From contig NZ_CP017774.1 in NCBI RefSeq assembly GCF_001857965.1, positions 310,001-374,000 on the forward strand: a DNA stretch of 64,000 nucleotides. The letters run 5' to 3'. The DNA is from Flavobacterium commune (GTDB lineage: Bacteria > Bacteroidota > Bacteroidia > Flavobacteriales > Flavobacteriaceae). The translations under genes and the position numbers were made by a program. The first letter of the stretch is position 1; each line of letters begins with the position of its first letter. Under the pieces are notes generated by a model. The model saw only the letters and a program-made list of their open reading frames with translations. It ran no database searches and was not told the DNA's origin. Positions 36,308-45,788 of this stretch are shown here, one piece after another.

Positions 36308-38698
36308 ATGAAACGCACAATTAAAAAAGTTGCCGTAATTGGTTCAGGAATCATGGGTTCAGGAATTGCTTCTCATTTTGCAAACATTGGCGTCGAAGTA
36401 TTGCTTTTGGATATTGCTCCAAAAGAACTCACCGAAGCCGAAAGCAAAAAAGGACTCACTCTGGAAAGTAAAATAGTTAGAAACCGAATTGTCAATGAGC
36501 ATTTGGCTAATTCCCTAAAATCAAAACCTTCCCCTATTTACAGCGCAAAATTTGCCAGCAGAATCACCACTGGAAACACCACGGATGATATGGCAAAAAT
36601 TGCTAATGTAGACTGGATTATAGAAGTGGTGGTAGAACGTTTGGATATCAAAAAATTAGTTTTCGAACAAATTGATCAATACCGAACTAAAGGAACATTG
36701 GTTACCTCAAACACTTCTGGAATTCCTATTCATTTTATGAGCGAAGGAAGAAGCGAAGATTTCCAAAAACACTTCTGCGGAACACACTTTTTTAATCCTG
36801 CGCGTTACTTAAAATTATTCGAAATTATTCCGGGGCCAGAAACTTCGGCCGAAGTATTAGATTTCCTGAATAATTATGGAGAAAAATTTCTGGGAAAAAC
36901 TTCAGTTATTGCCAAAGATACTCCTGCATTCATTGGAAATCGTATTGGAGTTTTCGGAATCCAAAGTTTGTTTCATTTGGTAAAAGAAATGAATCTGACT
37001 ATTGAAGAAGTTGATAAATTAACAGGTCCTGTAATTGGACGACCAAAATCGGCCACTTTTAGAACGGTTGATGTGGTTGGTTTAGATACTTTGGTTCATG
37101 TTGCCAATGGAATTTATGAAAACTGTCCTGAGGACGAAGCCCATGAGTTATTTAAACTTCCGGAATTCATCACCAAAATGGTCGAGAACAAATGGTTTGG
37201 AAGCAAAACAGCACAAGGTTTTTACAAAAAAGTAGACAAAGATATTCTTTCATTAGATTTGAATACCTTGGAATATCGCGCAGCTAAAAAAGCATCGTTC
37301 GCCACTTTAGAACTCACAAAAACCATTGATAAACCTATTGATCGTTTTAAAATTTTAATAAAAGGACAAGACAAAGCAGGTGAATTTTACAGAAAAAGCT
37401 TCTCTGCCTTATTTGCTTATGTTTCCAATAGAGTTCCTGAAATCTCAGACGAATTATACAAAATTGACGATGCCATGAAAGCCGGTTTTGGCTGGGAAAA
37501 TGGTCCATTCGAAATTTGGGATGCTATCGGAGTTGAAAAAGGAATCGAAATGATAAAAGCTGAAGGACACACTCCTGCTGCCTGGATAAATGAGATGTTG
37601 GCTTCGGGAAGCAGCAGTTTTTATTCTGTGAAAGAAGGTGCTACTTATTTTTATGATATTGCAAGAAAATCACAAACTAAAGTCCCTGGACAAGATGCTT
37701 TTATTATCCTGAACAACATTCGCGAAAGCAAAAAAGTCTGGAGCAACAGTGGCGCTATCATTGAAGATTTGGGCGACGGAATTTTGAATATCGAATTCAA
37801 ATCAAAAATGAATACCATTGGTGGTGATGTATTGCAAGCCATAAACAAAGGAATTGATTTAGCCGAAAAAGAATATTCAGGATTAGTTATTGGAAATCAA
37901 GCTGCTAATTTTTCGGTTGGTGCCAATATCGGAATGATATTTATGATGGCTGTGGAACAGGAATATGACGAATTGAATATGGCTATCAAATTGTTTCAAG
38001 ACACCATGATGCGTGTTCGCTACTCTTCTATTCCGGTAGTTGTTGCACCACACGGAATGACTTTTGGTGGTGGCTGCGAAATGAGTCTTCATGCCGATAA
38101 AGTGGTTGCTGCAGCAGAGACCTATATGGGATTAGTGGAATTTGGTGTTGGTGTGATACCGGGTGGCGGTGGTTCGAAAGAATTGACTTTACGTGCATCT
38201 GATTTGTTCCGTAAAAATGATGTTGAACTCAACACATTACAGGAATATTTCTTAACCATTGCCATGGCAAAAGTATCAACTTCTGCTTATGAAGCATTTG
38301 ATACTGGACTTTTACAGCACGGCAAGGATATTATTGTAGTAAATAAAGACCGCCAAATTGCCGAAGCCAAAAAACATGCCTTATTAATGGCTGAAGCTGG
38401 CTATACCCAACCGATTCGTAGAAACGACATTAAAGTATTAGGAAAACAAGCATTGGGTATGTTTCTAGTTGGAACCGACCAAATGGTTGCTGGAAAATAT
38501 ATCTCAGAACACGATAAAAAAATTGCAAACAAACTGGCTTATGTTATGGCTGGTGGCGATTTATCCGAACCGACATTGGTATCCGAACAGTATCTATTAG
38601 ATTTAGAAAGAGAAGCTTTCTTATCTCTTTGTACTGAACGTAAAACTCTAGAACGTATTCAGTATATGTTAAAAGCGGGGAAACCACTTCGAAATTAG
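36308..38698 (+). CDS. Fused 3-hydroxyacyl-CoA dehydrogenase / enoyl-CoA hydratase (FadN type)
   Basis: Catalyses hydration and NAD-dependent oxidation in beta-oxidation. The dehydrogenase is N-terminal: AVIGSGIMGSGIASHFA is the NAD-binding site, followed by TSNTSGIP and GTHFFNPARYLKLFE. The crotonase-fold hydratase is C-terminal (about 480-700), with oxyanion-hole motifs around APHGMTFGGGCE and GVGVIPGGGGSKE. This order is the reverse of E. coli FadB and matches Bacillus FadN. 796 residues is typical. Confidence 0.92.
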   Translation: MKRTIKKVAVIGSGIMGSGIASHFANIGVEVLLLDIAPKELTEAESKKGLTLESKIVRNRIVNEHLANSLKSKPSPIYSAKFASRITTGNTTDDMAKIANVDWIIEVVVERLDIKKLVFEQIDQYRTKGTLVTSNTSGIPIHFMSEGRSEDFQKHFCGTHFFNPARYLKLFEIIPGPETSAEVLDFLNNYGEKFLGKTSVIAKDTPAFIGNRIGVFGIQSLFHLVKEMNLTIEEVDKLTGPVIGRPKSATFRTVDVVGLDTLVHVANGIYENCPEDEAHELFKLPEFITKMVENKWFGSKTAQGFYKKVDKDILSLDLNTLEYRAAKKASFATLELTKTIDKPIDRFKILIKGQDKAGEFYRKSFSALFAYVSNRVPEISDELYKIDDAMKAGFGWENGPFEIWDAIGVEKGIEMIKAEGHTPAAWINEMLASGSSSFYSVKEGATYFYDIARKSQTKVPGQDAFIILNNIRESKKVWSNSGAIIEDLGDGILNIEFKSKMNTIGGDVLQAINKGIDLAEKEYSGLVIGNQAANFSVGANIGMIFMMAVEQEYDELNMAIKLFQDTMMRVRYSSIPVVVAPHGMTFGGGCEMSLHADKVVAAAETYMGLVEFGVGVIPGGGGSKELTLRASDLFRKNDVELNTLQEYFLTIAMAKVSTSAYEAFDTGLLQHGKDIIVVNKDRQIAEAKKHALLMAEAGYTQPIRRNDIKVLGKQALGMFLVGTDQMVAGKYISEHDKKIANKLAYVMAGGDLSEPTLVSEQYLLDLEREAFLSLCTERKTLERIQYMLKAGKPLRN

Positions 38699-38793
38699 AA
38701 AATAGAGCAAAGAGAATAGAACATAGATTTCAGAAAACGCATAAAGTCTATTTTCTATACTCTATATTCTCTACTCTTAAAAATAAAAAAAAT
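38699..38793. repeat. AT-rich imperfect inverted repeat between the hydratase and thiolase genes
   Basis: The left arm (about 38704-38730) and right arm (about 38743-38778) pair imperfectly around AGAGAATA / TATTCTCT. It forms an internal hairpin in the fad operon, ending just before the thiolase start, and could stabilise or separate the two mRNA parts. Confidence 0.45.
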
Positions 38794-39975
38794 ATGAAAA
38801 CAGCCTATATAGTAAAAGCATACCGAACTGCCGTGGGAAAAGCCCCAAAAGGTGTATTCCGTTTCAAACGTCCTGATGAATTGGCAGCAGAAACCATTCA
38901 ACACATGATGAATGAATTGCCTGATTTCGACAAAAAACGCATTGATGATGTCATGGTAGGAAATGCCATGCCGGAAGCGGAACAAGGATTGAATTTTGGA
39001 CGCCTCATTTCATTAATGGGATTAGAAATTAACGATGTTCCTGGAGTCACCGTAAACCGATATTGTGCCTCAGGAATAGAAACCATAGGAATGGCAACTG
39101 CCCGAATCCAGTCGGGAATGGCCGATTGTATTATTGCCGGTGGTGCCGAAAGCATGAGTTTTATCCCAATGGGCGGCTATCGACCTACTCCAGATTATGC
39201 CGTTGCCAAAGCAGGTCACGAAGATTATTATTGGGGAATGGGACTAACAGCCGAAGCCGTTGCCAAACAATTCAATATCTCCAGAGAAGATCAGGATTTA
39301 TTTGCTTATCATTCGCATCAAAAAGCATTGAAAGCTCAGGCTGAAGGCAAATTTGACAACCAAATTGTTCCTATTACTATAGAACAAACTTTTGTTAATG
39401 CAAATGGTAAAAAAGAAACGAAATCTTATACCGTCAATAAAGATGAAGGACCAAGAGCCGATACTTCGCTAGAAGCATTAGCTAAATTAAGACCGGTTTT
39501 TGCTGCTGACGGAAGTGTAACAGCAGGAACTTCATCTCAAATGAGTGACGGTGCTGCCTTTGTGTTGATCATGAGCGAAGAATTGGTAAAGGAATTAAAC
39601 TTAACACCCATAGCCCGATTAGTAAATTATGCTTCTGCAGGTGTAGAACCAAGAATTATGGGAATTGGCCCTGTAAAAGCCATTCCAAAAGCATTAAAAC
39701 AAGCAGGATTACAATTAAAAGATATCGACTTGATTGAGTTAAACGAAGCCTTTGCTTCACAATCCTTAGCCGTAATTAGAGAATTAGACTTGAATCCAGA
39801 TATTGTAAACGTAAACGGAGGTGCCATTGCCTTAGGTCATCCTCTGGGGTGTACAGGGGCTAAATTATCCGTTCAGTTATTTGACGAAATGAAACGCCGC
39901 GGCAACAAATACGGTATGGTGACCATGTGTGTTGGAACTGGACAAGGAGCTGCGGGGATTTACGAAATATTATAG
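38794..39975 (+). CDS. Acetyl-CoA C-acyltransferase (thiolase, FadA type)
   Basis: Cleaves 3-ketoacyl-CoA with CoA. The nucleophilic Cys is in NRYCASGIET. The catalytic His is in NGGAIALGHPLGCTGAK, and the second Cys in VTMCVGTGQGAAG. At 393 residues it is a normal degradative thiolase. Its position directly after the FadN-type gene supports FadA rather than a biosynthetic acetoacetyl-CoA thiolase. Confidence 0.92.
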   Translation: MKTAYIVKAYRTAVGKAPKGVFRFKRPDELAAETIQHMMNELPDFDKKRIDDVMVGNAMPEAEQGLNFGRLISLMGLEINDVPGVTVNRYCASGIETIGMATARIQSGMADCIIAGGAESMSFIPMGGYRPTPDYAVAKAGHEDYYWGMGLTAEAVAKQFNISREDQDLFAYHSHQKALKAQAEGKFDNQIVPITIEQTFVNANGKKETKSYTVNKDEGPRADTSLEALAKLRPVFAADGSVTAGTSSQMSDGAAFVLIMSEELVKELNLTPIARLVNYASAGVEPRIMGIGPVKAIPKALKQAGLQLKDIDLIELNEAFASQSLAVIRELDLNPDIVNVNGGAIALGHPLGCTGAKLSVQLFDEMKRRGNKYGMVTMCVGTGQGAAGIYEIL

Positions 39976-40054
39976 ACAAAAGTATTCTTTCTTTCATCCA
40001 AATAACAAGATTTAGAATAATCAATAAATTAAAAACATACAAAAAATATAGACT

Positions 40055-41860
40055 ATGGCAGATACAATCGAAAAAAATGTGACTCGTGGTGGTCAGTTTT
40101 TAGTTAAAGAAACAAAATGCGAAGACATTTTTATTCCGGAAGATTTCTCTGAAGAACAAAGAATGATGCGTGATATGGTCAAAGAATTTGTTGACAAAGA
40201 ACTTTGGCCTAACAAAGACCGCTTTGAAAAAAGAGACTTTGCATTTACTGTTGAATGTATGCACAAAGCCGCTGAATTGGGACTTTTAAGTATTTCTGTT
40301 CCGGAAGCCTATGGCGGAATGGGAATGGGATTTGTCGATACGGTTTTAGTTTGTGATTACATTTCAGGGGCAACAGGATCCTTTTCAAGTGCTTTTGGTG
40401 CGCATACCGGAATTGGAACATTGCCAATCACCTTATACGGAACAGAAGAACAAAAACAAAAATATGTTCCAAAACTAGCTTCCGGCGAATGGTTTGGCGC
40501 TTATTGCCTTACCGAACCCGGAGCTGGAAGTGATGCTAATTCAGGAAAAACAAAGGCTGTTTTGTCTGAAGACGGAACGCATTATAAAATTACAGGGCAA
40601 AAAATGTGGATTACCAATGCCGGATTTTGTTCGCTTTTTATTGTTTTTGCCCGAATTGAAGATGATAAAAACATTACCGGTTTCATTGTCGAAAACAATC
40701 CTGAAAACGGAATTTCCACCAATGAAGAAGAGCATAAATTAGGAATTCGTGCTTCATCAACAAGACAGGTATTCTTTAACGAAACCAAAGTTCCTGTAGA
40801 AAATATGCTTTCTGAAAGAGGAAATGGTTTCAAAATCGCTATGAACGCGCTGAATGTTGGACGTATTAAATTGGCGGCAGCCTGTTTAGATTCACAACGA
40901 AGAATCATTACTGGATCTGCTAAATATTCGAATGAAAGAATCCAATTTAATGTTCCTATTTCTAAATTTGGTGCCATTCGATACAAATTAGCCGAAATGG
41001 CTACTAGTTGTTATGCTGGAGAAAGTGCGGTTTACAGAGCCGCCAAAAGTATCGAAGAGCGAATTGCTATTCGCGAAAGCGAAGGTGCTCCACATCAGGA
41101 AGCCGAATTAAAAGGCGTGGAAGAATTTGCCATTGAATGTGCCATTTTAAAAGTAGCCGTTTCTGAAGATATTCAAAATTGTTCTGACGAAGGAATTCAA
41201 ATTTTTGGTGGAATGGGATTCTCAGAAGACACACCAATGGAAAGTGCCTGGCGTGATGCGAGAATTACCCGAATTTACGAGGGAACAAACGAAATCAACC
41301 GAATGCTTTCAGTAGGAATGCTGATTAAAAAAGCCATGAAAGGGCATGTTGATTTATTAGGTCCGGCTTCAAAAGTGCAGGAAGACTTAATGGGCATTCC
41401 GTCATTTGAAACTCCTGATTATTCCGAATTATTTTCTGAAGAAAAAGAAATGATCAGCAAATTGAAAAAAGCCTTCTTGATGGTTGCCGGTGGCGCAGTT
41501 CAAAAATACGGCCCTGATTTAGACGAACACCAACAATTATTGATTGCTTCTGCTGATATTTTAATCGAAATTTACATGGCTGAATCTTGTATTCTGAGAA
41601 CCGAAAAATTGGCAAAAAAAGAGGGTGAGGCCAATATCAAAGAACAAATTGCGATGGCAAAATTGTATTTATATAAAGCCGTAGATATTGTCACACAAAA
41701 AGGAAAAGAAAGCATTATTTCTTTTGCCGAAGGCGATGAACAACGCATGATGTTAATGGGATTGAGACGTTATACCAAATACACCAATATGCCAAACATT
41801 GTCGAAATTAGAAGAACTATTAGTGCTAAAATTATTGCCGAAAACAAATATTGTTTTTAG
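40055..41860 (+). CDS. Acyl-CoA dehydrogenase
   Basis: FAD enzyme for the first oxidation of beta-oxidation. The FAD/substrate core spans about residues 30-420, with WFGAYCLTEPGAGSDAN, QKMWITNAGF and the C-terminal core motif GGMGFSEDTPMESAWRDARI. YEGTNEINRM closes the core. A 170-residue C-terminal extension makes it 601 residues, like VLCAD/ACAD9-type enzymes, suggesting long-chain substrates. It is last in the operon, followed by a terminator. Confidence 0.9.
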   Translation: MADTIEKNVTRGGQFLVKETKCEDIFIPEDFSEEQRMMRDMVKEFVDKELWPNKDRFEKRDFAFTVECMHKAAELGLLSISVPEAYGGMGMGFVDTVLVCDYISGATGSFSSAFGAHTGIGTLPITLYGTEEQKQKYVPKLASGEWFGAYCLTEPGAGSDANSGKTKAVLSEDGTHYKITGQKMWITNAGFCSLFIVFARIEDDKNITGFIVENNPENGISTNEEEHKLGIRASSTRQVFFNETKVPVENMLSERGNGFKIAMNALNVGRIKLAAACLDSQRRIITGSAKYSNERIQFNVPISKFGAIRYKLAEMATSCYAGESAVYRAAKSIEERIAIRESEGAPHQEAELKGVEEFAIECAILKVAVSEDIQNCSDEGIQIFGGMGFSEDTPMESAWRDARITRIYEGTNEINRMLSVGMLIKKAMKGHVDLLGPASKVQEDLMGIPSFETPDYSELFSEEKEMISKLKKAFLMVAGGAVQKYGPDLDEHQQLLIASADILIEIYMAESCILRTEKLAKKEGEANIKEQIAMAKLYLYKAVDIVTQKGKESIISFAEGDEQRMMLMGLRRYTKYTNMPNIVEIRRTISAKIIAENKYCF

Positions 41861-41882
41861 ATAAACCAGCTAAATCAAGCAT

Positions 41883-41922
41883 AAAAAAACTGTCTCGTTT
41901 TCAAAAAACGGACGGTTTTTTT
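41883..41922 (+). terminator. Terminator of the fad operon (GTCTCG core)
   Basis: Stem with core ACTGTCTCGTTT / AAACGGACGGT and one bulge, followed by seven T. It shares its core with hairpins at 16689, 24024 and 55503. Confidence 0.8.
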
Positions 41923-41934
41923 GTTTGACAAACC

Positions 41935-42456
41935 CTACTTATTCTCTTTCTCAATAGCTGAAATTTCTCCAAAATAAGAAATAGATTCTCTATTATTACT
42001 AATAATCGTTAGTGTGCTACTTCCCTGAAAAGAAACAAATAATGTCATATTAAACAAATCTTGCTGTCCTTTTACAGTCACATCTATTTGATAACCTTTC
42101 TTTACTTTACTGATTAAAAATCTTTCCGGTTTTCCTTCAAATTTAAGCCCTGTATCACTACCTCCATAACCTAAGCCACTAAATCCTCTTCCAAAAAAAG
42201 GCATTTCACTTTTAATAAAATCGGGGTTGAATTTGACAAAATTGGGAATAATACTCAAATCAATCATTCTAAAAGTTTGTGAATTCGAATTTCGGGCTAC
42301 AAATTGAAATTCTTTAGCTTCAATCAGCTTTTCTATTGCTGTTTGCTTTTCTAAATTCTTTTCGCTTCTTAATTGTCTTCTCGTTTTTTCCTGAGAAAAT
42401 CCAATCAAAATATTAAAACAAAGCAAGATCAAAACAGCTATTTTATGTGTTTTCAT
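41935..42456 (-). CDS. DUF4251 family secreted protein
   Basis: A 173-residue exported protein with signal peptide ending GFSQ. It belongs to the DUF4251 family of Bacteroidetes: KEFQFVARNSNSQTFR, then GRGFSGLGYGGSDTGLKFEG, then KKGYQIDVTVKGQQD. Function is unknown; beta-rich composition fits a periplasmic fold. Monocistronic and convergent with the fad operon. Confidence 0.85.
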   Translation of the reverse strand: MKTHKIAVLILLCFNILIGFSQEKTRRQLRSEKNLEKQTAIEKLIEAKEFQFVARNSNSQTFRMIDLSIIPNFVKFNPDFIKSEMPFFGRGFSGLGYGGSDTGLKFEGKPERFLISKVKKGYQIDVTVKGQQDLFNMTLFVSFQGSSTLTIISNNRESISYFGEISAIEKENK

Positions 42457-42615
42457 AATTTTATTTTTTAAATTAAAACAAATGAACCCTTGATAAACAA
42501 CAACTTAAACTAAAATAAAAATAATACAAATGGATTAAATAAAATACTTCAATCAATATAAATGATTATTTGAAATCACAAAAATTGTTCCTATTTTAGA
42601 TAAAAACAAAGACAT

Positions 42616-43140
42616 ATGAAAATATTAGGAATAGGATCCCGAATTGCACATCCTCAATACGGAAAAGGAGTAATTACCAATGTTTCATCAACCGCTTATT
42701 GGGTTACATTTATAGAAAACGGATTAGAAACAATAGCATTAAATGATACTTTTGAAATTATTGAAGCCGCCGAAAACGAAGTTGATACTATAAGTTTCTC
42801 TGAAGTAGAAACCACTTTACGGAATCTTCTGAAAAAATGGTCTGATGTTTCCGAAATTGTTCCCATAGGCGACAAATGGAAAGGCGGGAAACTAATTTTA
42901 GAACCCGGTCAGGCAGGTTTAGCATCAAAGGAAATTCCGATTGACACTTTTTTCCATAAAATAGTAATGGTTAGAGACCGTTTACGTGTAATGGAACAAA
43001 AAGTAAATTCGAGTAATCTGGAAGAAATAGAAAAAATAGAACTGCAACAATACATCACCAGAATCTACGGTAGTTTAACGTCCTTCAATATTTTATTTAA
43101 ATCGCCAACCAACCATTTTGTTGGGGAAAAATCAAAATAG
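42616..43140 (+). CDS. Protein with tudor/KOW-like N-terminus, function unknown
   Basis: A 174-residue cytoplasmic protein. The N-terminus IGSRIAHPQYGKGVITN resembles the HPxFGxGxV motif of small beta-barrels, such as the UvrD C-terminal tudor domain and DUF3553. The middle segment contains WSDVSEIVPIGDKWKGGKLIL, followed by a helical part (about 110-150). The module suggests binding to polymerase, helicase or nucleic acid; that is inference. No operon partner. Confidence 0.6.
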   Translation: MKILGIGSRIAHPQYGKGVITNVSSTAYWVTFIENGLETIALNDTFEIIEAAENEVDTISFSEVETTLRNLLKKWSDVSEIVPIGDKWKGGKLILEPGQAGLASKEIPIDTFFHKIVMVRDRLRVMEQKVNSSNLEEIEKIELQQYITRIYGSLTSFNILFKSPTNHFVGEKSK

Positions 43141-43211
43141 AATGTTATTTAACTTTGATTTTCGATGCTTTTTATAGTATTTTTATAGTTTAAATCCTAT
43201 TCTACAAAATC

Positions 43212-43739
43212 ATGAAAAAATTCATTCTTTTTACACTAGCTATTAGTGCAGCTTTTGTTGGGTGTAAACCCCAAAATAAATCGGCTGATACTAAAAAATT
43301 AAATATTGCATTCGAAGCTAAAAGCAACAGCAGTGTTGCAGGAACAGCTACTTTTGTTGAAAAAAACGGCAAAGTAACTTTCGAAGCTAAAATATCAGGA
43401 TTAAAACCCGGAATTCACGCTATTCACATCCATGAAAAATCAGATTGTTCGGCAGCTGATGGAAGTTCGGCGGGAGGGCATTGGAATCCAACCTTTAAAA
43501 AACACGGTAAATGGGGAGTTGGCGAATATCACAAAGGAGATATTGGAAATTTCACTGCTGATGAAAAAGGAAACGGAAAAATCACTTTGACTACCGACGA
43601 ATGGTGTATTGGTTGTGACGATCAAACTAAAGACATATTAGGAAAAGGTTTAATTGTTCATGATGGAACGGATGATTTTACTTCTCAACCAGCAGGAAAT
43701 GCCGGAGCTAGGGTAGCTTGTTCGGGGATTATAAAATAA
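43212..43739 (+). CDS. sodC: Cu/Zn superoxide dismutase, lipoprotein
   Basis: Envelope enzyme converting superoxide to hydrogen peroxide and oxygen. Lipobox FVGC (Cys18). Copper and zinc ligands are in HAIHIHEKSDC, AGGHWNP and EYHKGDIGN, and the disulfide and active-site Arg region is NAGARVACSGII. A loop with WCIGCDDQTKD, adding two Cys, is not part of the usual pattern. It complements KatG and OxyR elsewhere in the window. Confidence 0.93.
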   Translation: MKKFILFTLAISAAFVGCKPQNKSADTKKLNIAFEAKSNSSVAGTATFVEKNGKVTFEAKISGLKPGIHAIHIHEKSDCSAADGSSAGGHWNPTFKKHGKWGVGEYHKGDIGNFTADEKGNGKITLTTDEWCIGCDDQTKDILGKGLIVHDGTDDFTSQPAGNAGARVACSGIIK

Positions 43740-43762
43740 AGAATAGTCTTTCAACACCGATT

Positions 43763-43800
43763 AAAACCATCTTAATTTAACAAAATTAAGATGGTTTTTT
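43763..43800 (+). terminator. Terminator of sodC
   Basis: A 16-bp perfect stem AAAACCATCTTAATTT / AAATTAAGATGGTTTT (43763-43778 / 43783-43798) with loop AACA and a closing T-run. Confidence 0.9.
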
Positions 43801-43860
43801 CATTTTTAAATAACATCAAAACTAGAAAAAAACATAGCTTTGTAGCATCAAAATAAGAAT

Positions 43861-45060
43861 ATGATAAATCCTTCGGCACCTGGCTGGATTGATAAATTTT
43901 TTATCAAGCAGGAATTCACGAAACAGCATGTTTTCATGGATACTGATTTATTTTATAAAAAAACCAGAGCTACCGGTTTTATATACGGTCATATTATTTC
44001 GTTTGAAACACCTGTATTTGTTGACACCAAAGGCTGGGTTCAAAATGAAATCCCTAAAGTTGCCTTATTAAATACCCTGTATCATATTTACGGATTAACC
44101 ACTAAGGAAGTAGATTCGAATACTTTTATCAAAAAATGTCTGGATTTCTATGATGATTTGCATCCGCAGGGATTTAATTTGTTCAAAAAAGTTTTGCCTA
44201 ACGGTGCTCCTTCTTTAAACTTGGAGAGAATCATTGATACCCGAGTTCAAACCAATGTGGACATTATAAATAAAAACTTCTCTCATATTGTAACTAATGC
44301 ACTGCTTTTTATCGATATTTTAGCTTTTAGACAATATTTGATTAATGGAAAAATCCCGGAGAAATACCTAAAAAAAATTGAAGAAGCAGTAATTAGTGTG
44401 GTTACATTGGCACTAAAAATTAAGACTAATAAATCAAATTATGACGATTTATTAATCAAACTCTTTGAAGCTTCAGTACGTTACAGCAAATTTTCTAAAA
44501 TTAATACCCAAAATATTGACGAGTTAAATTTGGACTACTTCAATTCTGATTTAGAAAAATATTATCTCCTTGATATGGCAGGAATGGCATTATGGAGTGA
44601 TGGCGAGATTGAAAATGAAGAGATTTATTTTTTACATAAATTAGCCGAAAACATCAAAATACAAGCTGATTTCGTATCTGAAAGTATCCAAAATACGGAT
44701 CTTTTTATAACTAAATACAAAAAAGAAATTCCTTATTTTAATTATTCAAATCCGGTAAAACATTTTTACGATCAAACCACACAAAGTGTAATCACATTAA
44801 TTAGTCGTAATAAAAACAGGCTACTCAAAGAAATTATTCAAAGTAAAGAATTAATGATTTTATTAGCTTATTCTACAAGAAGAGATTTAGACGAAAAAGA
44901 AAAAAAGAAAGTAAAAAAACAGCTATTGGATATTTGTAAAACGATACCCTCGCTAACTATTTTTTTACTTCCCGGTGGAAGTTTACTGCTTCCAATCCTG
45001 ATAAAATTTATCCCAAAATTACTCCCCTCTGCTTTTAATGAAAATTTAGATAATGAATAA
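43861..45060 (+). CDS. LETM1-related protein with TerB-like middle region
   Basis: A 399-residue protein. The C-terminus, KKQLLDICKTIPSLTIF then LLPGGSLLLPILIKFIPKLLPSAF, matches the LETM1 ribosome-binding-like signature LPGG...LLP...K..P...PS.F. The middle (about 240-300) has DMAGMALWSDGEIENEE, an acidic TerB-like segment. The N-terminal 230 residues are unfamiliar. Flavobacterium homologues are usually labelled LETM1-related biofilm-associated protein. It may be membrane-associated through the C-terminal hydrophobic segment. Function unproven. Confidence 0.75.
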   Translation: MINPSAPGWIDKFFIKQEFTKQHVFMDTDLFYKKTRATGFIYGHIISFETPVFVDTKGWVQNEIPKVALLNTLYHIYGLTTKEVDSNTFIKKCLDFYDDLHPQGFNLFKKVLPNGAPSLNLERIIDTRVQTNVDIINKNFSHIVTNALLFIDILAFRQYLINGKIPEKYLKKIEEAVISVVTLALKIKTNKSNYDDLLIKLFEASVRYSKFSKINTQNIDELNLDYFNSDLEKYYLLDMAGMALWSDGEIENEEIYFLHKLAENIKIQADFVSESIQNTDLFITKYKKEIPYFNYSNPVKHFYDQTTQSVITLISRNKNRLLKEIIQSKELMILLAYSTRRDLDEKEKKKVKKQLLDICKTIPSLTIFLLPGGSLLLPILIKFIPKLLPSAFNENLDNE

Positions 45061-45087
45061 AAAAATCGCCATTTGAGGCGATTTTTT
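45058..45087. terminator. Bidirectional terminator
   Basis: AATCGCC / GGCGATT stem (45064-45070 / 45077-45083) with A-run left and T-run right, between converging genes. Confidence 0.88.
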
Positions 45088-45089
45088 AC

Positions 45090-45725
45090 TTATAAATTCA
45101 ATTGATAGACTTCATCCAGTTCTTTATTTGAACTAATATTCACTTCTAAATCGGTAACAAAACCGGAATTCAAACCATAAACCCAACCGTGCAGAGTTAA
45201 ATCCTGACCGTTTTTCCAGGCATTTTGTACAATCGATGTTTTGGCTAAATCAAAAACCTGCTCTTTAGCATTTATTTCTACAAAGGTGTTAAAACGCTCC
45301 GTTTCATCTTGAATAGAATCTAAATAAACATTGTGCATACGATACACATCTTTAATATGTCGAATCCAATTATCAATAATCCCGATAGACTGATTTCCCA
45401 TAGCTGCTTTTATACCTCCACAACCATAATGTCCACAAACAATTACGTGTTTTACTTTTAAAACATTCACAGCATAATCCAAAACACTTAGCATATTCAT
45501 ATCGGTATGTACAACCATATTAGCAATATTTCGGTGTACAAAAACCTCTCCCGGCTTAGCTCCAATAATCTCATTTGCCGGCACACGACTGTCAGAACAT
45601 CCTATCCACAACAATGGTGGTGTTTGTCCTTTGGCTAAATCTGCAAAATAGTTAGGATCTTTCTCTAATGATTTTACGACCCATTCTTTATTATTATCTA
45701 ATATTTTTTTATAAAAATCAACCAT
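45090..45725 (-). CDS. Beta-class carbonic anhydrase, SulP-linked
   Basis: A 211-residue paralogue of the enzyme at 30427-31053. Zinc ligands are Cys43, His99 and Cys102, and the Asp45-Arg47 dyad is intact. It lies 63 bases after the SulP transporter gene on the same strand, so it probably hydrates or dehydrates the bicarbonate that the transporter moves. Confidence 0.94.
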   Translation of the reverse strand: MVDFYKKILDNNKEWVVKSLEKDPNYFADLAKGQTPPLLWIGCSDSRVPANEIIGAKPGEVFVHRNIANMVVHTDMNMLSVLDYAVNVLKVKHVIVCGHYGCGGIKAAMGNQSIGIIDNWIRHIKDVYRMHNVYLDSIQDETERFNTFVEINAKEQVFDLAKTSIVQNAWKNGQDLTLHGWVYGLNSGFVTDLEVNISSNKELDEVYQLNL

Positions 45726-45788
45726 ACTATTTTTAATTTACTCTATTTAACTTTGTTTCAGTAATACTCAGGTTTATTCTTTATTGTT

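Noticed and set aside
40582..40986. A 134-codon minus-strand frame inside the acyl-CoA dehydrogenase
   Set aside because: Antisense shadow of a gene with full domain support.
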